DNA of 64,000 nt, taken from the NCBI GenBank assembly GCA_963721435.1, contig CAVRJC010000011.1, forward strand, positions 60,900 through 124,899. Direction: 5' to 3'. This DNA is from CAVRJC01 sp963721435. Its GTDB lineage: Bacteria; Actinomycetota; Acidimicrobiia; IMCC26256; DASPTH01. Below, piece after piece: positions 16,463-29,498 of the stretch. The notes below the pieces were generated by a model, which was not told where the DNA came from, searched no databases, and saw nothing but the letters and a program-made list of their open reading frames with translations. A program made the translations under genes and the position numbers. Position 1 is the first letter of the stretch; every line of letters starts with the position of its first letter.

Positions 16463-17940
16463 CCGCGAGCCTCAAGCACACCCCCTGTGGGGCCGTTGAT
16501 GTCTTCGTGGCCGTCTCCGCACCCCGTCGCGCGGTGGACGTGCGGGCGCCGACTTCCCACGATGCCCGACCTCCGGCGTACGCCGGCGCCGGGAACCCGG
16601 TCCCGGCGTGGGTGCTCCCGGCGATCGTCGTGGTGGGTGTGGCGCTCCGCCTCTGGCGGTCGACGACCAACGGTTTGACCTTCGACGAGTCGTACACCGC
16701 GATCGTGAGCCGCCGGCCCCTCGGCAGCTTGCTCGACTACTTGCGCCACACCGACCTCCACCCACCGCTCGACTACATCCTCCGCATGCCGCTCGGCCAC
16801 GCGGGTGCGAGCGACTTCGCCCTCCGTTTGCCCTCGGTGGTGTTCTCGAGCGCCGCGCTCGCGCTGTTCGCGTGGTGGATGCGGAAGCGGGGCTGGGTCG
16901 GCGTGATCGCCACCGTGCTCGTGGCCGTCAGCACCTTCCAGCTGATCTACGGGGGCGAGGCGCGGATGTATGCCCTGCTCCAGCTGGTCGGCGTCGCAGC
17001 CGCGGTCATCGGCGAGCGGTGGCTCCGCACGCCACGGCCGTGGCATGCCTGGGCGATCAGCGGGCTCGTGCTCGTCGCGGTCTTCGACCACGTGCAGGGC
17101 TTCCTGCTCGCGGCCGGGCTTCTTGCGCTCGCGGGGGCCCGGCGCGATCGAGAAGCGTGGCGGTGGCGCGTCGGCCTCTGCGCCGCCGGTGCGCTGTGGG
17201 TCCTCGTCTGGGGGCCGTCCTTCCTGGAGCAACGGAACCTCCGGTGGTCGTCGTGGATGCCACGGACGACGGTCGGCGGCATTGCCGACACCGTCTCCCG
17301 GCAACTCGTGTTCGCCGAGGGTGTCGCGCCGATCGTGTTCGTCGCGGTACTCCTCGGCGGGGTGTGCCTCGTCCGCAGCGACCGTCTGCTCGGACGGCTG
17401 TGGATCGCGTGTGGCGTGGTCCCGTTCGCGCTGGCGTCGGTGATCGGGCTGTTCGAGGGGTTCCTCTTCGATCGCACCCTGTCGATCGCCGCGTGGGCCC
17501 CACCGCTTGCCGTCGCGTGGCTGCTGGGCGAGATCGTGCGCCGGTGGAGGCTGATCGGTGTCGCCGCTGCGGTGTGTGTAGTCCTTCTCGCGCTCGTCGA
17601 TTCGTCGACGTTCCTCGCGGTCAAGCGATGGGACTACGACCTTTCGGTCGCGCGCCTGCAACGCGTTGCCGAGCCGGGCGACGTCATCGCGGTCCAGCCG
17701 CAGCTGTACGGAGCGCTCGTCGACTGGCGGATCGGCGTGCGGGGTGACCAGCCGACACAACACACGAGGGTCGCGGCGATCCCCGGGTCCTTCGCCCTAC
17801 GCGTCGGCAACGGTGCCGAGTCGGGGAGGGTGTGGCTGCTCGCCCCCGCGGGGAACCGCACCGACTTCCCCGGCTACACGCGGTGCGAACCGCGATGGAC
17901 CGACGACGTCACCGAGATCGTCTGCCTGCGCGCCGAGTAG
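16459..17940 (+). CDS. GT-C/ArnT-like membrane glycosyltransferase, copy 2
   Basis: A 493-residue paralogue of the preceding gene, roughly half identical over its length, with the same FDESYTAI and HPPLDYILR first-loop motifs and the same C-terminal block around WRIGVRGD. The GTG at 16459 is chosen because it forms a GTGA overlap with the upstream stop; a GTG at 16507 is possible. The longer frame upstream is antiregister to copy 1 and is not coding. The pair arose by tandem duplication and sits between uvrB and uvrA. Confidence 0.75.
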   Translation: MTASLKHTPCGAVDVFVAVSAPRRAVDVRAPTSHDARPPAYAGAGNPVPAWVLPAIVVVGVALRLWRSTTNGLTFDESYTAIVSRRPLGSLLDYLRHTDLHPPLDYILRMPLGHAGASDFALRLPSVVFSSAALALFAWWMRKRGWVGVIATVLVAVSTFQLIYGGEARMYALLQLVGVAAAVIGERWLRTPRPWHAWAISGLVLVAVFDHVQGFLLAAGLLALAGARRDREAWRWRVGLCAAGALWVLVWGPSFLEQRNLRWSSWMPRTTVGGIADTVSRQLVFAEGVAPIVFVAVLLGGVCLVRSDRLLGRLWIACGVVPFALASVIGLFEGFLFDRTLSIAAWAPPLAVAWLLGEIVRRWRLIGVAAAVCVVLLALVDSSTFLAVKRWDYDLSVARLQRVAEPGDVIAVQPQLYGALVDWRIGVRGDQPTQHTRVAAIPGSFALRVGNGAESGRVWLLAPAGNRTDFPGYTRCEPRWTDDVTEIVCLRAE

Positions 17941-17985
17941 CGCGACCGAACATCCGTTCGACTGCTCGACGGACCCGGTACTCTG

Positions 17986-20833
<2,848 letters not shown>

Positions 20834-20835
<2 letters not shown>

Positions 20836-20864
20836 GGCCGGCCGGCCTCACCCCGGCCGGCCTC
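20834..20864 (+). terminator. Hairpin after uvrA
   Basis: GAGGCCGGCCGG (20834-20845) and CCGGCCGGCCTC (20853-20864) form a perfect 12-bp stem around a 7-base loop, beginning within the uvrA stop codon. There is no T-tract, which is common for terminator-like hairpins in high-GC actinobacteria. Confidence 0.65.
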
Positions 20865-20901
20865 ACTACAGCAGGGCCGGACGCGGGCCGATCACCTCGG
20901 A

Positions 20902-22453
20902 ATGGCGCAGACCGGGGTGCTGGAGCGGTCCGACGCGGGCCCGTCACGCCCCGGTCCGCTCGCCGTTCCGGGGCCACGGTCGCGCTGGGGGCTCCTCCTC
21001 GGGATCCTGATCGTCGCGTCGCTCGTCACCGCGCTGGGGCTGCGGGCCCACGCGATGTGGTTCGACGAGCTGCAGGCCTGGAACATCGCCCGCGCCAGCC
21101 ACTCGCTCGGTGACCTGTACACGAACCTGCGCTACGAGGGGCACCCGATCCTCTGGTACCTGCCGCTGTACGCGTTGACCCGTTTCACCGGCAACCCGCA
21201 TTCGATGCAGGTCGTGCAGTGGGCCGTCGCCACCGGCACCTTCGCGCTGGTGCTGTTCCGGGCCCCGTTCTCGGTTCCGATGCGCGTCGCGGTGATCGCG
21301 GGGTACTGCTTCGCGTTCGAGTACGGCGTGATCACGCGTTCGTACGGGCTCAGTGCGCTGCTGGTGATCGCGGCGCTGGTGCTGCTCGGGCGGTCCCGGC
21401 CGTCGTGGGCGTGGGGCGGCACCATGCTCGTGCTCCTCGCGTGGACGAGCCTCCCGGGCGCGGTGCTGGCGATCGCGATCGCGGTCGCGGTGGCGTGGAT
21501 CTTCCGCACCCACTTCGTGTTCGTGGGCACGGTGCTCGTGGCCGCGGCGGTGTCGGCGTACACCTGCATCCCGCCGAGCGACTTCAGCAGCTTCGCTCCC
21601 GGGCTCGGTGGCGCGGCGTCGAAGTTCGGCGCCGGAGCACCGGTGCACCTGGCGAGTGCGGTGGCCGGTGCGTGGCGGGGCCTGATCCCGATTCCCGCGA
21701 GCGTGGGGGAGTGGAACTCGAACGTGCTCGACCGCTTCCCCGGTGGCGTGTGGCTCGAGGCCGCTGCTTGCGGTCGGGTTGTTCGTCGTCATCCTCCGCG
21801 CGTTCCGCGACTCGGAGTTCTCGCGGGCGCTGTGGTGGATCGGATCGCTCGGGTACGCGACGTTCTTCGTGATCGTGATGCTGCCCGAGCAGGCGCGGTA
21901 CGCCGGGTTCCCGTTCCTGCTGTTCCTCGCGTGCGCGTGGCTCTCGTTCGCGCCGCCGGAGCGCGAGCCCCGGCCGATCGCGACGACGCGGGAGCCGCGT
22001 GAGCTGCTCGTCGTCGTGCTGATCGTGGTGCTCGTCGCGCAGATCGTCGCGACGGTCGCGATCTATCCGGTCGCGACGACAGAGGCGTTCTCGCGCGACG
22101 AGGCGCTGGCCCAGGTCGTCCATCGTGCCGGCCTCGACGACACGATCGTGTCGGGACAGGACTGGGACGGCGCGACCGTCGGCGCGTACCTGGATCGCTC
22201 GGTGTACTCGGCGGTGCGGGGCGCGTGGATCCAGTACTTCATCCACGACGAGCGTGAGGCGCGCCGGTTCGGGAAGATCAGCGACCAGGACGTGCTGTGC
22301 GACGCGGCGCGGATCGCAGTCAAACGCCAGACGCCGGTCGCGGTGATCGTCGACCACCGCATCCGCGGTGCTCAGCTGGTCGGAGTGAGCGAGAACGCCG
22401 CGGTGTACCGGGTCGATCCCGACTCCGCCGTCACCTCGTCCGGCAGCTGCTGA
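20902..22453 (+). CDS. GT-C-like membrane protein, split by a +1 frame change
   Basis: Two overlapping frames make one polytopic membrane protein of about 516 residues. The first part has the GT-C first loop (AMWFDELQAWNIARAS, then YEGHPILWYLPL). Near 21755-21775 the frame moves by one extra base, and membrane helices resume at LLAVGLFVVILRAF. The C-terminal part ends in a soluble domain with SGQDWDGATVGAYLD. The break lies in a helix with no other damage, so a sequence error is as likely as a real mutation. The 3' end overlaps the convergent GT87 gene by 82 bp. Confidence 0.65.
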
Positions 22454-23733
22454 TCCGAGCAGTCGGGCCGCATCCGGAGGAAGAGCGCGCTGCCGAGCAG
22501 CAGGAGCAGCGCCAGCGCGTACGGGCCGCCCGCGAGCTGTGACTCGAAGTCGGTGCCGAAGGTGGACGCCCATCGCGCGTCGACGGAGACGTGCAACAAC
22601 GCGATCGCGGCCGAGATCGTCGTCACGAGGCCGGCGATCTCGACGCCGGTGCACCGGCTCCACCGCCGCGCGTCGGCGATGAGCACGAGCGGGATCAACG
22701 CCCAGACCGTGTAGTGGTCCCACGTGAGCGGCCCGGCGATCAGGCCGACGAGCACGAGGATGCCGAGGTCGAGTGGTTCCACTTCGCGAGCGCGGCGGGC
22801 CCACCAGAGGCCCAGCGTCGCGCCGACCGCGAACGCGATCCCGAACCAGTGCCACCCACCGATCGGCCCGTGGGTGACCACGTCGGGGAACCCGCTGAAC
22901 AGGCGCGCCAGCCATGCGGGCAGCGCCTGGTTGTACATGTGGTGGGTTCCCTCGGACGCCCTGGGGGCCACGTCGCGGAGCCAGACCAGGAGATCACCCG
23001 GTCGCCCGACCGCGGCGGCGGCTGCGTTCAGGGCCACGATGGTCGCCGCCGCCGAGCCGACGGCCCGCCACTTGCGCTGCAGCAGCAGGTAGACGAGGAG
23101 GAGGGCCGGGCTGAGCTTCAGGACCGCCGCCAGGCCGAGGCCAACGCCCGCGACCGCCCACCGCTCGTTGGCGACGCCCCAGATGCCAACGGCGAGCCCG
23201 AGCATCACGAGCTCGTGGCCCTGCCCGAGCTGGAACGTCCGGAGGGTCCCGCCGAAGAGCAGCAGCCCGCCGATGCCCACGAGCGCGGCGGGGAGCCGCT
23301 GCCGGCGCGCCAGCGTGTGCGCGGTGATGAGGATCGCGAGGACCATGCCGAGGAGCGCAAGCAGTCGGAACAGCGCGAGCGCGGTGTCGTGATCCAGCAG
23401 CAACAGCGGCGCGTGCAGGAGCGCGGTGACCGGTGGGCCGATGTAGCTGTCGAACGGGCTGTCGTAGAAGAAGCGCATCCGGGGGCTGACGTCACGGATC
23501 GCCTCGACGCGTGATGCGGCGGCGTCGTACAGCGCGTCGTGGTGCACGAGCCGTTGCGCGGCGACCCAGTTCACGTTGAAGTCGAACGCGAACGGATCCG
23601 TTGCGATGCTGCGGTCCTCGGTCAGGGTCGTGCACGCACCGAGCGAGACGAGCACGATGCTGAGCGCGAGGATCACCCGGTGGCCGGTGCTCGGGCCCAC
23701 GGTCGGCCGAGCCCCGCGTGCCGTCGCACTCAC
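22372..23733 (-). CDS. GT87-like (DUF2029) polyprenyl-phosphate mannosyltransferase
   Basis: A 453-residue membrane protein resembling the GT87 family, which in mycobacteria includes alpha-mannosyltransferases (PimE type) using polyprenyl-phosphate mannose. The first loop contains DFNVNWVAAQRLVHHDALYD, with the acidic residue typical of the catalytic site, followed by FFYDSPFD and PPVTALLHAPLLLLD. A stretch with AVLKLSPALLLVYLLLQRKW is characteristic of the family. The GTG start overlaps the stop of the preceding minus-strand gene (GTGA), so the two form an operon. Confidence 0.78.
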   Translation of the reverse strand: MSATARGARPTVGPSTGHRVILALSIVLVSLGACTTLTEDRSIATDPFAFDFNVNWVAAQRLVHHDALYDAAASRVEAIRDVSPRMRFFYDSPFDSYIGPPVTALLHAPLLLLDHDTALALFRLLALLGMVLAILITAHTLARRQRLPAALVGIGGLLLFGGTLRTFQLGQGHELVMLGLAVGIWGVANERWAVAGVGLGLAAVLKLSPALLLVYLLLQRKWRAVGSAAATIVALNAAAAAVGRPGDLLVWLRDVAPRASEGTHHMYNQALPAWLARLFSGFPDVVTHGPIGGWHWFGIAFAVGATLGLWWARRAREVEPLDLGILVLVGLIAGPLTWDHYTVWALIPLVLIADARRWSRCTGVEIAGLVTTISAAIALLHVSVDARWASTFGTDFESQLAGGPYALALLLLLGSALFLRMRPDCSDQQLPDEVTAESGSTRYTAAFSLTPTS

Positions 23734-24853
23734 GACGTCGCGATGAGCTCGCGCGTCGCCGGGTCGGCGGGTGTCCGGCTGCCCGGTGATCCCTCGGCCG
23801 TGTTCGCGATGCGCCGTCGGTGGAGGGTCGCGACGGTGACGATGCCGCCGAACGCGTAGAGCGGGAGCAGGGCGCGCGTGAAGCCCGCGTGCACCCAGAC
23901 TTCACGCGAGAACGTCGTCGCGAACAGCCCGTACGCGATCACGATCCATGTGAGCGGGTCATGGCGGTCGAGCGTGAACGTGGCGACGCACAACCCGATC
24001 GCGAGCAGGGCGCCGAGCACCAGGCCCGCCGACGGCTGATGGGCGATGCTGTCGAGGAGCCCGATACCGGGCAACGTCAAGCGGGTCTCGGAGCTGCCGG
24101 TCGGCCACGCGCCGAGGCGCACCCGCAGCACGGTGTCCCACGCTGCGAGCGCGAGCACCGGGACCGTAAAGGGGAGCACGCGCCGGAACCGCACGCGGAA
24201 CGGGCCGTCCACGTGTGCGAATTCCCAGAGCGCGAATGCCGCGACGCCCACGATCATGGTCTCGCGGGTGAGGACCGCCGCGGCCATCGCGGCGATGGCC
24301 CACGCGTCGTCGGTCACGTCGCCACAGGAGCAGCCCGGCCCCGAACAGCGCGAGCGCGAAGAGCTCGGGCGTCAGGGTGGCGAGCGATTCGTAGCCGGCC
24401 GCGATGATCCCGAGCGCCCACCACGGGCTCGCGCCGCGTTCGAGCAGGAGGCGCGCGCCGACACCGCACGCAGCACCGCACGCGAGGATGGCGAGGACGA
24501 CCAGCGCCCAGCCCACGAGGTCGGACTGCCCGCCGGACGCGGCCCACGCCAGGTAGCCCCAGAGCGGGCGTTGCGCACGGTAGGCGAACTCGCCGTCGGC
24601 GGCGATGACGGACGGGTCGTTGCAGGAGCGGGTCCTGCGCGAGCGCGGCGAAGGCCTGGCCGTCGCCGCTCACCAACAGCGCCTCGACGTGGTTGCGGTC
24701 GTGGGCGTAGAGCGTCACGTAGGGCCGGCGGCCGTCACAGCACTCGGGGCGCGCCGCGTCGACGAGGTTGAGGACGATCGCGGCCGCGATCACGACGCCC
24801 GCGAGTGCGACGGCGAGCGCGCGGCGGGCGTTGGTCTGTGACCACCAGCTCAT
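23730..24853 (-). CDS. GT-C-like membrane protein, split by two +1 frame changes
   Basis: Three consecutive frames read as one protein of about 370 residues starting at ATG 24853 (SWWSQTNARRALAVA). Frame 1 ends near 24615 in QDPLLQ. Frame 2 continues with VIAADGEFAYRAQRPLWGY and helices to about 24320. Frame 3 resumes at VTDDAWAIAAMAAAVLTRET. The AYRAQRPLWGY segment resembles loops of bacterial GT-C membrane proteins. Both breaks are single extra bases. The gene is coupled to the GT87 gene and divergent from the methyltransferase at 24933. Confidence 0.6.
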
Positions 24854-24932
24854 ACGGGACTGGATCGACCCGCCGCGGTCGGCGCTTGACCCGGAATCGG
24901 CTCCTGCCGGAGTCGCGGGAGACAATGGGCCC

Positions 24933-25655
24933 ATGAACGACCGGTCGCTCTGGGAAGAACAAGCGGGTTGGTGGCAACAGGGGTTCACCGACGGCGCCGA
25001 CCCCGAGTACGAGGAGCAGATCCTGCCGCTGATCGACCGGCACCTCGCGGGGAGCCGCCGGATCCTCGACATCGGCTGCGGTGAGGGCCAGGCGTCGCGC
25101 CGGCTCACCGCGCTCGGGTCCGAGGTCATCGGGCTCGACCCGACCCGAGCCCAGCTGCGGACCGCGATCGAACGGGGCGGCGGGCCCGCCTATGCGCACG
25201 CCATCGCCGAGTCGCTGCCGTGCCGGAGCGGCAGCTTCGACGCGGTCGTCATGTGCCTCGTGATCGAGCACATCGAGGCCTACGACGCGGCGATCCGGGA
25301 GGTCGCCCGCGTCCTCGAGCCCGGGGGGAAGTTCCTGCTGCTGCTGAACCACCCGCTGCTCCAGGCGCCAGGGAGCGGCTGGATCGACGACCACATCCTC
25401 GAAGAGCAGTACTGGAGAGTCGGGCAGTACCTCAACGACGACACCGGCATCGAGGAAGTCGCGCCCGGGGTCAACTTGCCCTTCATGCACCGCCCCCTCA
25501 GTCGATACATACACGTGATGGGTGAGGTGGGACTGCTGATCGACGACATGGACGAGCCTGCGCCTCCGCCCGGCTTCCTGGCCGAGGCGTGGGAGTACAC
25601 CGAGGCCGTGTCGATCCCCCGGTTGATGCTGCTCCGCGCCCGTCGCATCGAATGA
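24933..25655 (+). CDS. SAM-dependent methyltransferase
   Basis: A 240-residue class I methyltransferase. Motif I is ILDIGCGEGQASRRL, the acidic residue ending strand 2 lies in VIGLDPTRAQL, and motif IV/V is FDAVVMCLVIEHI followed by EVARVLEPGGKFLLLLN; this is the UbiE/Methyltransf_11 type. ATG 24933 begins the conserved N-terminus. The stop overlaps the next ATG (ATGA). In this glycan region a sugar or lipid methylation role is plausible but not shown. Confidence 0.85.
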   Translation: MNDRSLWEEQAGWWQQGFTDGADPEYEEQILPLIDRHLAGSRRILDIGCGEGQASRRLTALGSEVIGLDPTRAQLRTAIERGGGPAYAHAIAESLPCRSGSFDAVVMCLVIEHIEAYDAAIREVARVLEPGGKFLLLLNHPLLQAPGSGWIDDHILEEQYWRVGQYLNDDTGIEEVAPGVNLPFMHRPLSRYIHVMGEVGLLIDDMDEPAPPPGFLAEAWEYTEAVSIPRLMLLRARRIE

Positions 25656-27397
25656 GCCGGGCGGCGCTCGACGCGCCGCGCCCACCCGTTCTGCCGCCGT
25701 GTCCCGACGCCGGGCTCGAGCCCCGGGCGCAGCCGCCGTCGCGCACGGGCGGCGTGCGCCTGTGGCTGGCCCGTCCGCTCGTCGCGTGCGTGTTGCTCTT
25801 CGTGGCGTACGGCGCGCTGGCGATGCTCAACGATCCCAACGGGACTCTCCTCGCCGACAGCGGCGGCAAGGTCGCGACGATGCACGCGATGGACCGATCG
25901 GGGTCACTCGATCCCGACGTCGGCTACTGGGCGGCCGCGAGCGACCCGTCCGGCGAGCTGCACGCGTTGCGGTTCACCGCCGACGTCGACGGCACGTGGC
26001 TGCAGGCCACGACGCTGCCGATGTTGTACGCGTCGTATCCGCTGTACGAGTTGGGCGGCGATCGCGCGCTCCTCGTGCTCCCGATGATCGGCGGCGTGCT
26101 CTGCGCGTTGGCCGCACGCGCGCTCGCCCGTCGTGGCGGCGCGTCGACGGGATGGACCGCCTTCTGGGCGGTGGGCCTGCTGACCCCGGTCTCGCTCTAC
26201 GCGGTGTCGTTCTGGGAGCACACGCTCGGGCTCGCGGCGATGCTGTGGGCAATCGTGTGGTTCGTCGACGTCGCGCGCGGGCGCGTGGGCTGGCGCGGCG
26301 CGCTCGTCGGCGGCGCGTTGTTCGGCGGCGCCGCAGTGCTGCGCACCGAGGCGCTGGTGTACTGCGCGGTGACACTGCTCGTCGTGCTCGGAGTGCTCGT
26401 CGTGCGCGACCGGGCGTGGGGGCGGTCCATCGCGGTGGGCGCGGCGGCCGCGACCGGGCTCGTCGTGGTGCTGCTCGCCAACGTCGCGCTCGAGATCCTG
26501 ACCATCGGAGCGTCGGTCCGAGCCGGGCGGACGGCGGGTGCCGCCGGCGCGGCCGGTGGCGCGACGCTCTGGGACCGCCTGGACCAGGCGACGACGACCG
26601 CGACGGGGCTCAACGGGTTCTCGACCAGGATCGACTGGGTTGTCGGCGCGGGCATCGTCGTGGTGTTGGCCGCGGGTGGGTGGGCACTGGCGCGCTCCGT
26701 TGGCCCCCGCCTTCTCGGCGGCGCGGCCATGGTCGGCGCGTGCGCGCTCTACCTCGTGAGGTTCTCGAACGGGCTCGAATACGTACCGGGCTTCCTCACT
26801 GCATCGCCACTCGCGGCGGTCGGGCTCGTGCTCGTGTGGAAGCGACGCGAACTGTGGCTCCCGGCGGGGGTCGCGGTGCTCGCGCTGCCGTTGGTGTGGG
26901 TCACCGCCTACTCCGACACGATGCGGCCGCAGTGGGGCGGGCGCTACGCGCTCACCACGGGCGCAATCCTCGCGGTGGGTGCAGTGGTCGTGCTCGCGGG
27001 GCGGCGGGTCGCGCTCGCGGCGGTCCTTGCGGTGTCGTTGCTGGTCACCGGGTACGGCGTGGTGTTCCTCAGCGAGCGCTCGCACTCGATCGCCGACGGC
27101 ATGGCCGCGATCGTCGCCCGTCACGATGCTGCGGTCATCTCCCTCGAAGCGCACCTGCTGCGGGAAGGCGGCGCGTTCTACACCGCCGACCGGCACTGGC
27201 TCACCGCGACCGATCAGGGGCAGCTGCGGAAGGCCGTCCGCATTGTCCGTGACGCCGGCGACCGGGAGTTCGCGCTCCTCGTCCCCGACGAGCTCCAAGT
27301 GCCGGCGGACCTCGGCGGCTTCACCCGCACCGCCACCGACCGGGTCACCGTCCGCCCGGATCAACCGCTCAGAGTGGTGACATACCGCCTCGCGTGA
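25652..27397 (+). CDS. Large GT-C-like membrane protein
   Basis: A 581-residue polytopic protein with about twelve helices and a C-terminal soluble domain of about 110 residues. The first loop contains NDPNGTLLADSGGKVATMHA, unlike the HPPL type, but overall topology is that of bacterial dolichyl-phosphate-mannose-type transferases. QWGGRYALT near residue 430 resembles a motif of related membrane proteins. ATG 25652 overlaps the upstream stop; the longer frame before it is antiregister. Function is inferred from fold and context only. Confidence 0.65.
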   Translation: MSRAALDAPRPPVLPPCPDAGLEPRAQPPSRTGGVRLWLARPLVACVLLFVAYGALAMLNDPNGTLLADSGGKVATMHAMDRSGSLDPDVGYWAAASDPSGELHALRFTADVDGTWLQATTLPMLYASYPLYELGGDRALLVLPMIGGVLCALAARALARRGGASTGWTAFWAVGLLTPVSLYAVSFWEHTLGLAAMLWAIVWFVDVARGRVGWRGALVGGALFGGAAVLRTEALVYCAVTLLVVLGVLVVRDRAWGRSIAVGAAAATGLVVVLLANVALEILTIGASVRAGRTAGAAGAAGGATLWDRLDQATTTATGLNGFSTRIDWVVGAGIVVVLAAGGWALARSVGPRLLGGAAMVGACALYLVRFSNGLEYVPGFLTASPLAAVGLVLVWKRRELWLPAGVAVLALPLVWVTAYSDTMRPQWGGRYALTTGAILAVGAVVVLAGRRVALAAVLAVSLLVTGYGVVFLSERSHSIADGMAAIVARHDAAVISLEAHLLREGGAFYTADRHWLTATDQGQLRKAVRIVRDAGDREFALLVPDELQVPADLGGFTRTATDRVTVRPDQPLRVVTYRLA

Positions 27398-27443
27398 CCT
27401 GATTCCGGCTCAGCCGCAGCGGTCTGGGCGTCGATGGAACAGC

Positions 27444-28778
27444 GTGAGCCGCTGTGCCCGTTTCGCCGTGTTCGTCGGCACGCTCGCGACCGTCGTCGGG
27501 CTAAGCAAGGCCCACGCGGTCAACCACGGGTACTCGTGGTCCGGGTCGTCACGATTCGCGTGGTCGCTGGGCTACGTGCTCCTGCTCCTCCTCACCGCCT
27601 ACGGGTTCGGTCTCCCGGAGCAGCCGCACACCCGCCGGACGGCGTGGTGGAACGCCGTCGGCGCGACGCTCACGGCGGCGCTGGCGGTCTCGCTCGTGCA
27701 GCTCGTCGTCGGCGACGCGCTGCTGCCGCGGTTCGTCGTGTTCGGGAGCGCGATCGTGCTCGTGCCGTGGTACGTGATGTGCGCGGCGATGGCCGGTGAC
27801 GGTAGAACCCGCGCCGACGCGCGCGACCGTGTGATCGTCGTCGCGGAACCCGACGAGGTCGACGACCTCGTGCGGGAGCTGCAGCGCGCGCCCGAACGTA
27901 ACGGCACCGTGGTCGGATCATTTGCCGCGACCGCCGCCGCCTCGACGAGTCTCCCGCCGCGGCGACCGCTCCTGACGATGGCGCGCGACGAGCACGCGTC
28001 GGTCGTCGTGCTCGGACGCGCCGCGCAATCGGACGACGACGTCGTCGAGCAGGCATCCATCCTCCACGAAGAGGGCGTGCGCATCCGCACCATGTCGTTG
28101 TTCTACGAGCAGTGGCTGGGCAAGCTCCCGATCACCGAGCTCGAGCGCGTGTCGCTCCTCTTCGACATCGGTGAGGTGCACGCGGCCCGCTACGCGCGCG
28201 TGAAGCGACTGCTCGACGTCGCGCTCGCGTTGTGCGGGTGTGTCGCGCTCGCGGTGATCACGCCGATCGTCCTCGTGGGCGATCTCATCGCGAACCGCGG
28301 GCCGCTGCTGTTCAGCCAGCCCCGCACCGGTCGCAACGGCGTCGAATTCGAGATGCTCAAGTTCCGCACGATGCGCGCGGCCACGACGGCGGCCGAGCTG
28401 TCGTCGCCGGAATGGACAGCGGAAGGTGACGCGCGCGTCACGCGCTTCGGACGCGTGCTCCGCCGCACCCATCTCGACGAGCTGCCGCAGGTCGTGAACG
28501 TCCTCCGCGGCGAGCTCTCGGCCGTCGGCCCGCGGCCCGAGCAGCCCCAGATCGTCGCCAAGCTCGACGGCAAGATCCCTTTCTACCGGACGCGCCATCT
28601 CGTGCGTCCCGGCGTGACCGGCTGGGCGCAGGTCAAGTATCCGTATGCGGCGACGGAGGCCGAAACACTCCAGAAGCTGCAATACGAGATCTACTACTTG
28701 CGTCGTCAGAGTTTGGGCCTCGACCTGCGGATCGTCGGCCGCACCGTTCGCCTTGTCGTCGGGCGGCACGGCCGGTGA
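27444..28778 (+). CDS. Undecaprenyl-phosphate sugar phosphotransferase (WcaJ/WbaP type)
   Basis: A 444-residue polyprenyl-phosphate hexose-1-phosphate transferase that starts polysaccharide repeat-unit synthesis by moving a sugar phosphate onto undecaprenyl phosphate. The N-terminal third has about four helices and a NAD-fold-like region. The C-terminal catalytic domain has the membrane re-entrant helix, EMLKFRTMRA, RRTHLDELPQVVNVLRGELS, VGPRPEQ and a RPGVTGWAQVKYPY signature, all intact. GTG 27444 begins the first helix. It heads the methyltransferase-flippase-GT4 group and is the firmest evidence for a lipid-linked polysaccharide pathway here. Confidence 0.92.
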   Translation: MSRCARFAVFVGTLATVVGLSKAHAVNHGYSWSGSSRFAWSLGYVLLLLLTAYGFGLPEQPHTRRTAWWNAVGATLTAALAVSLVQLVVGDALLPRFVVFGSAIVLVPWYVMCAAMAGDGRTRADARDRVIVVAEPDEVDDLVRELQRAPERNGTVVGSFAATAAASTSLPPRRPLLTMARDEHASVVVLGRAAQSDDDVVEQASILHEEGVRIRTMSLFYEQWLGKLPITELERVSLLFDIGEVHAARYARVKRLLDVALALCGCVALAVITPIVLVGDLIANRGPLLFSQPRTGRNGVEFEMLKFRTMRAATTAAELSSPEWTAEGDARVTRFGRVLRRTHLDELPQVVNVLRGELSAVGPRPEQPQIVAKLDGKIPFYRTRHLVRPGVTGWAQVKYPYAATEAETLQKLQYEIYYLRRQSLGLDLRIVGRTVRLVVGRHGR

Positions 28779-28799
28779 CCGCGGGAGAGCGGGTGTTCG

Positions 28800-29498
28800 A
28801 TGCTCAGGGCTGAGGCGCAGTGGTTGCGGCGGAAGCTGGCTCTGCTTTCGGTGCAGCAGTTGAATCCGGTCTTGAGCATCGGAAGTGGTGACGCGGCGTG
28901 CCGTACCGACGCACAGCCATGGATTGCTGCAGAAGTGTTCGATCCTCTCACCGCACGAGGGGTCGAAGTCGTTCACCACGAGCATTCTCCGTCACTGGGT
29001 GTGGACATCAACGGCGATCTCGCCGATCCAGAGTTCCTCGCATCGCTCCGAGCAGTTCGGCCGCAGACGATCCTCTGCTGCAACGTCCTCGAGCACGTCA
29101 ATCAGCGCGCGGCGATCACGGAGTGGATGTCGCACGCGGTCCGGCCCGGCGGGATCGTCGTGGTGACGGTTCCGCGACGCTTTCCCTACCACCCGGACCC
29201 GATCGATTCGCTCTACCGTCCGTCCCTCGCCGAGCTCGAGTCGGCGTTCCCGAGTCTCACGTTGAGGTTCGGGGAAGAGGTTCGCTGCGGCACGCTGCTG
29301 CACTATTTCTTGGTGGCTCCGCACAAGGCCCGTCGCCTTGGCCGCGGCATCGGCAAGGCTCTCAGATCTCGGACGAGGAAGGTGAGCGCGCTCGCGACCG
29401 GCGATCGGCATGATCCTGCCATCCGACGCGTCGGGACGACGGCCTACCTGTTCCACGAGACCTCCGTGACGTGCGCGGTCTTCGAACGGTGCGCCTGA
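28800..29498 (+). CDS. SAM-dependent methyltransferase of the glycan cluster
   Basis: A 232-residue protein with a Methyltransf_11/23-like core: VLSIGSGDAACRTDAQPWIA in place of the usual glycine-rich loop, an acidic GVDINGDLAD segment, ILCCNVLEHVNQR and AVRPGGIVVVTVPRRFPYHP. Its GC and codon use look less extreme than its neighbours'. The stop overlaps the flippase start (TGATG). It may methylate a sugar or the lipid-linked repeat unit; the substrate is not deducible. Confidence 0.8.
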   Translation: MLRAEAQWLRRKLALLSVQQLNPVLSIGSGDAACRTDAQPWIAAEVFDPLTARGVEVVHHEHSPSLGVDINGDLADPEFLASLRAVRPQTILCCNVLEHVNQRAAITEWMSHAVRPGGIVVVTVPRRFPYHPDPIDSLYRPSLAELESAFPSLTLRFGEEVRCGTLLHYFLVAPHKARRLGRGIGKALRSRTRKVSALATGDRHDPAIRRVGTTAYLFHETSVTCAVFERCA

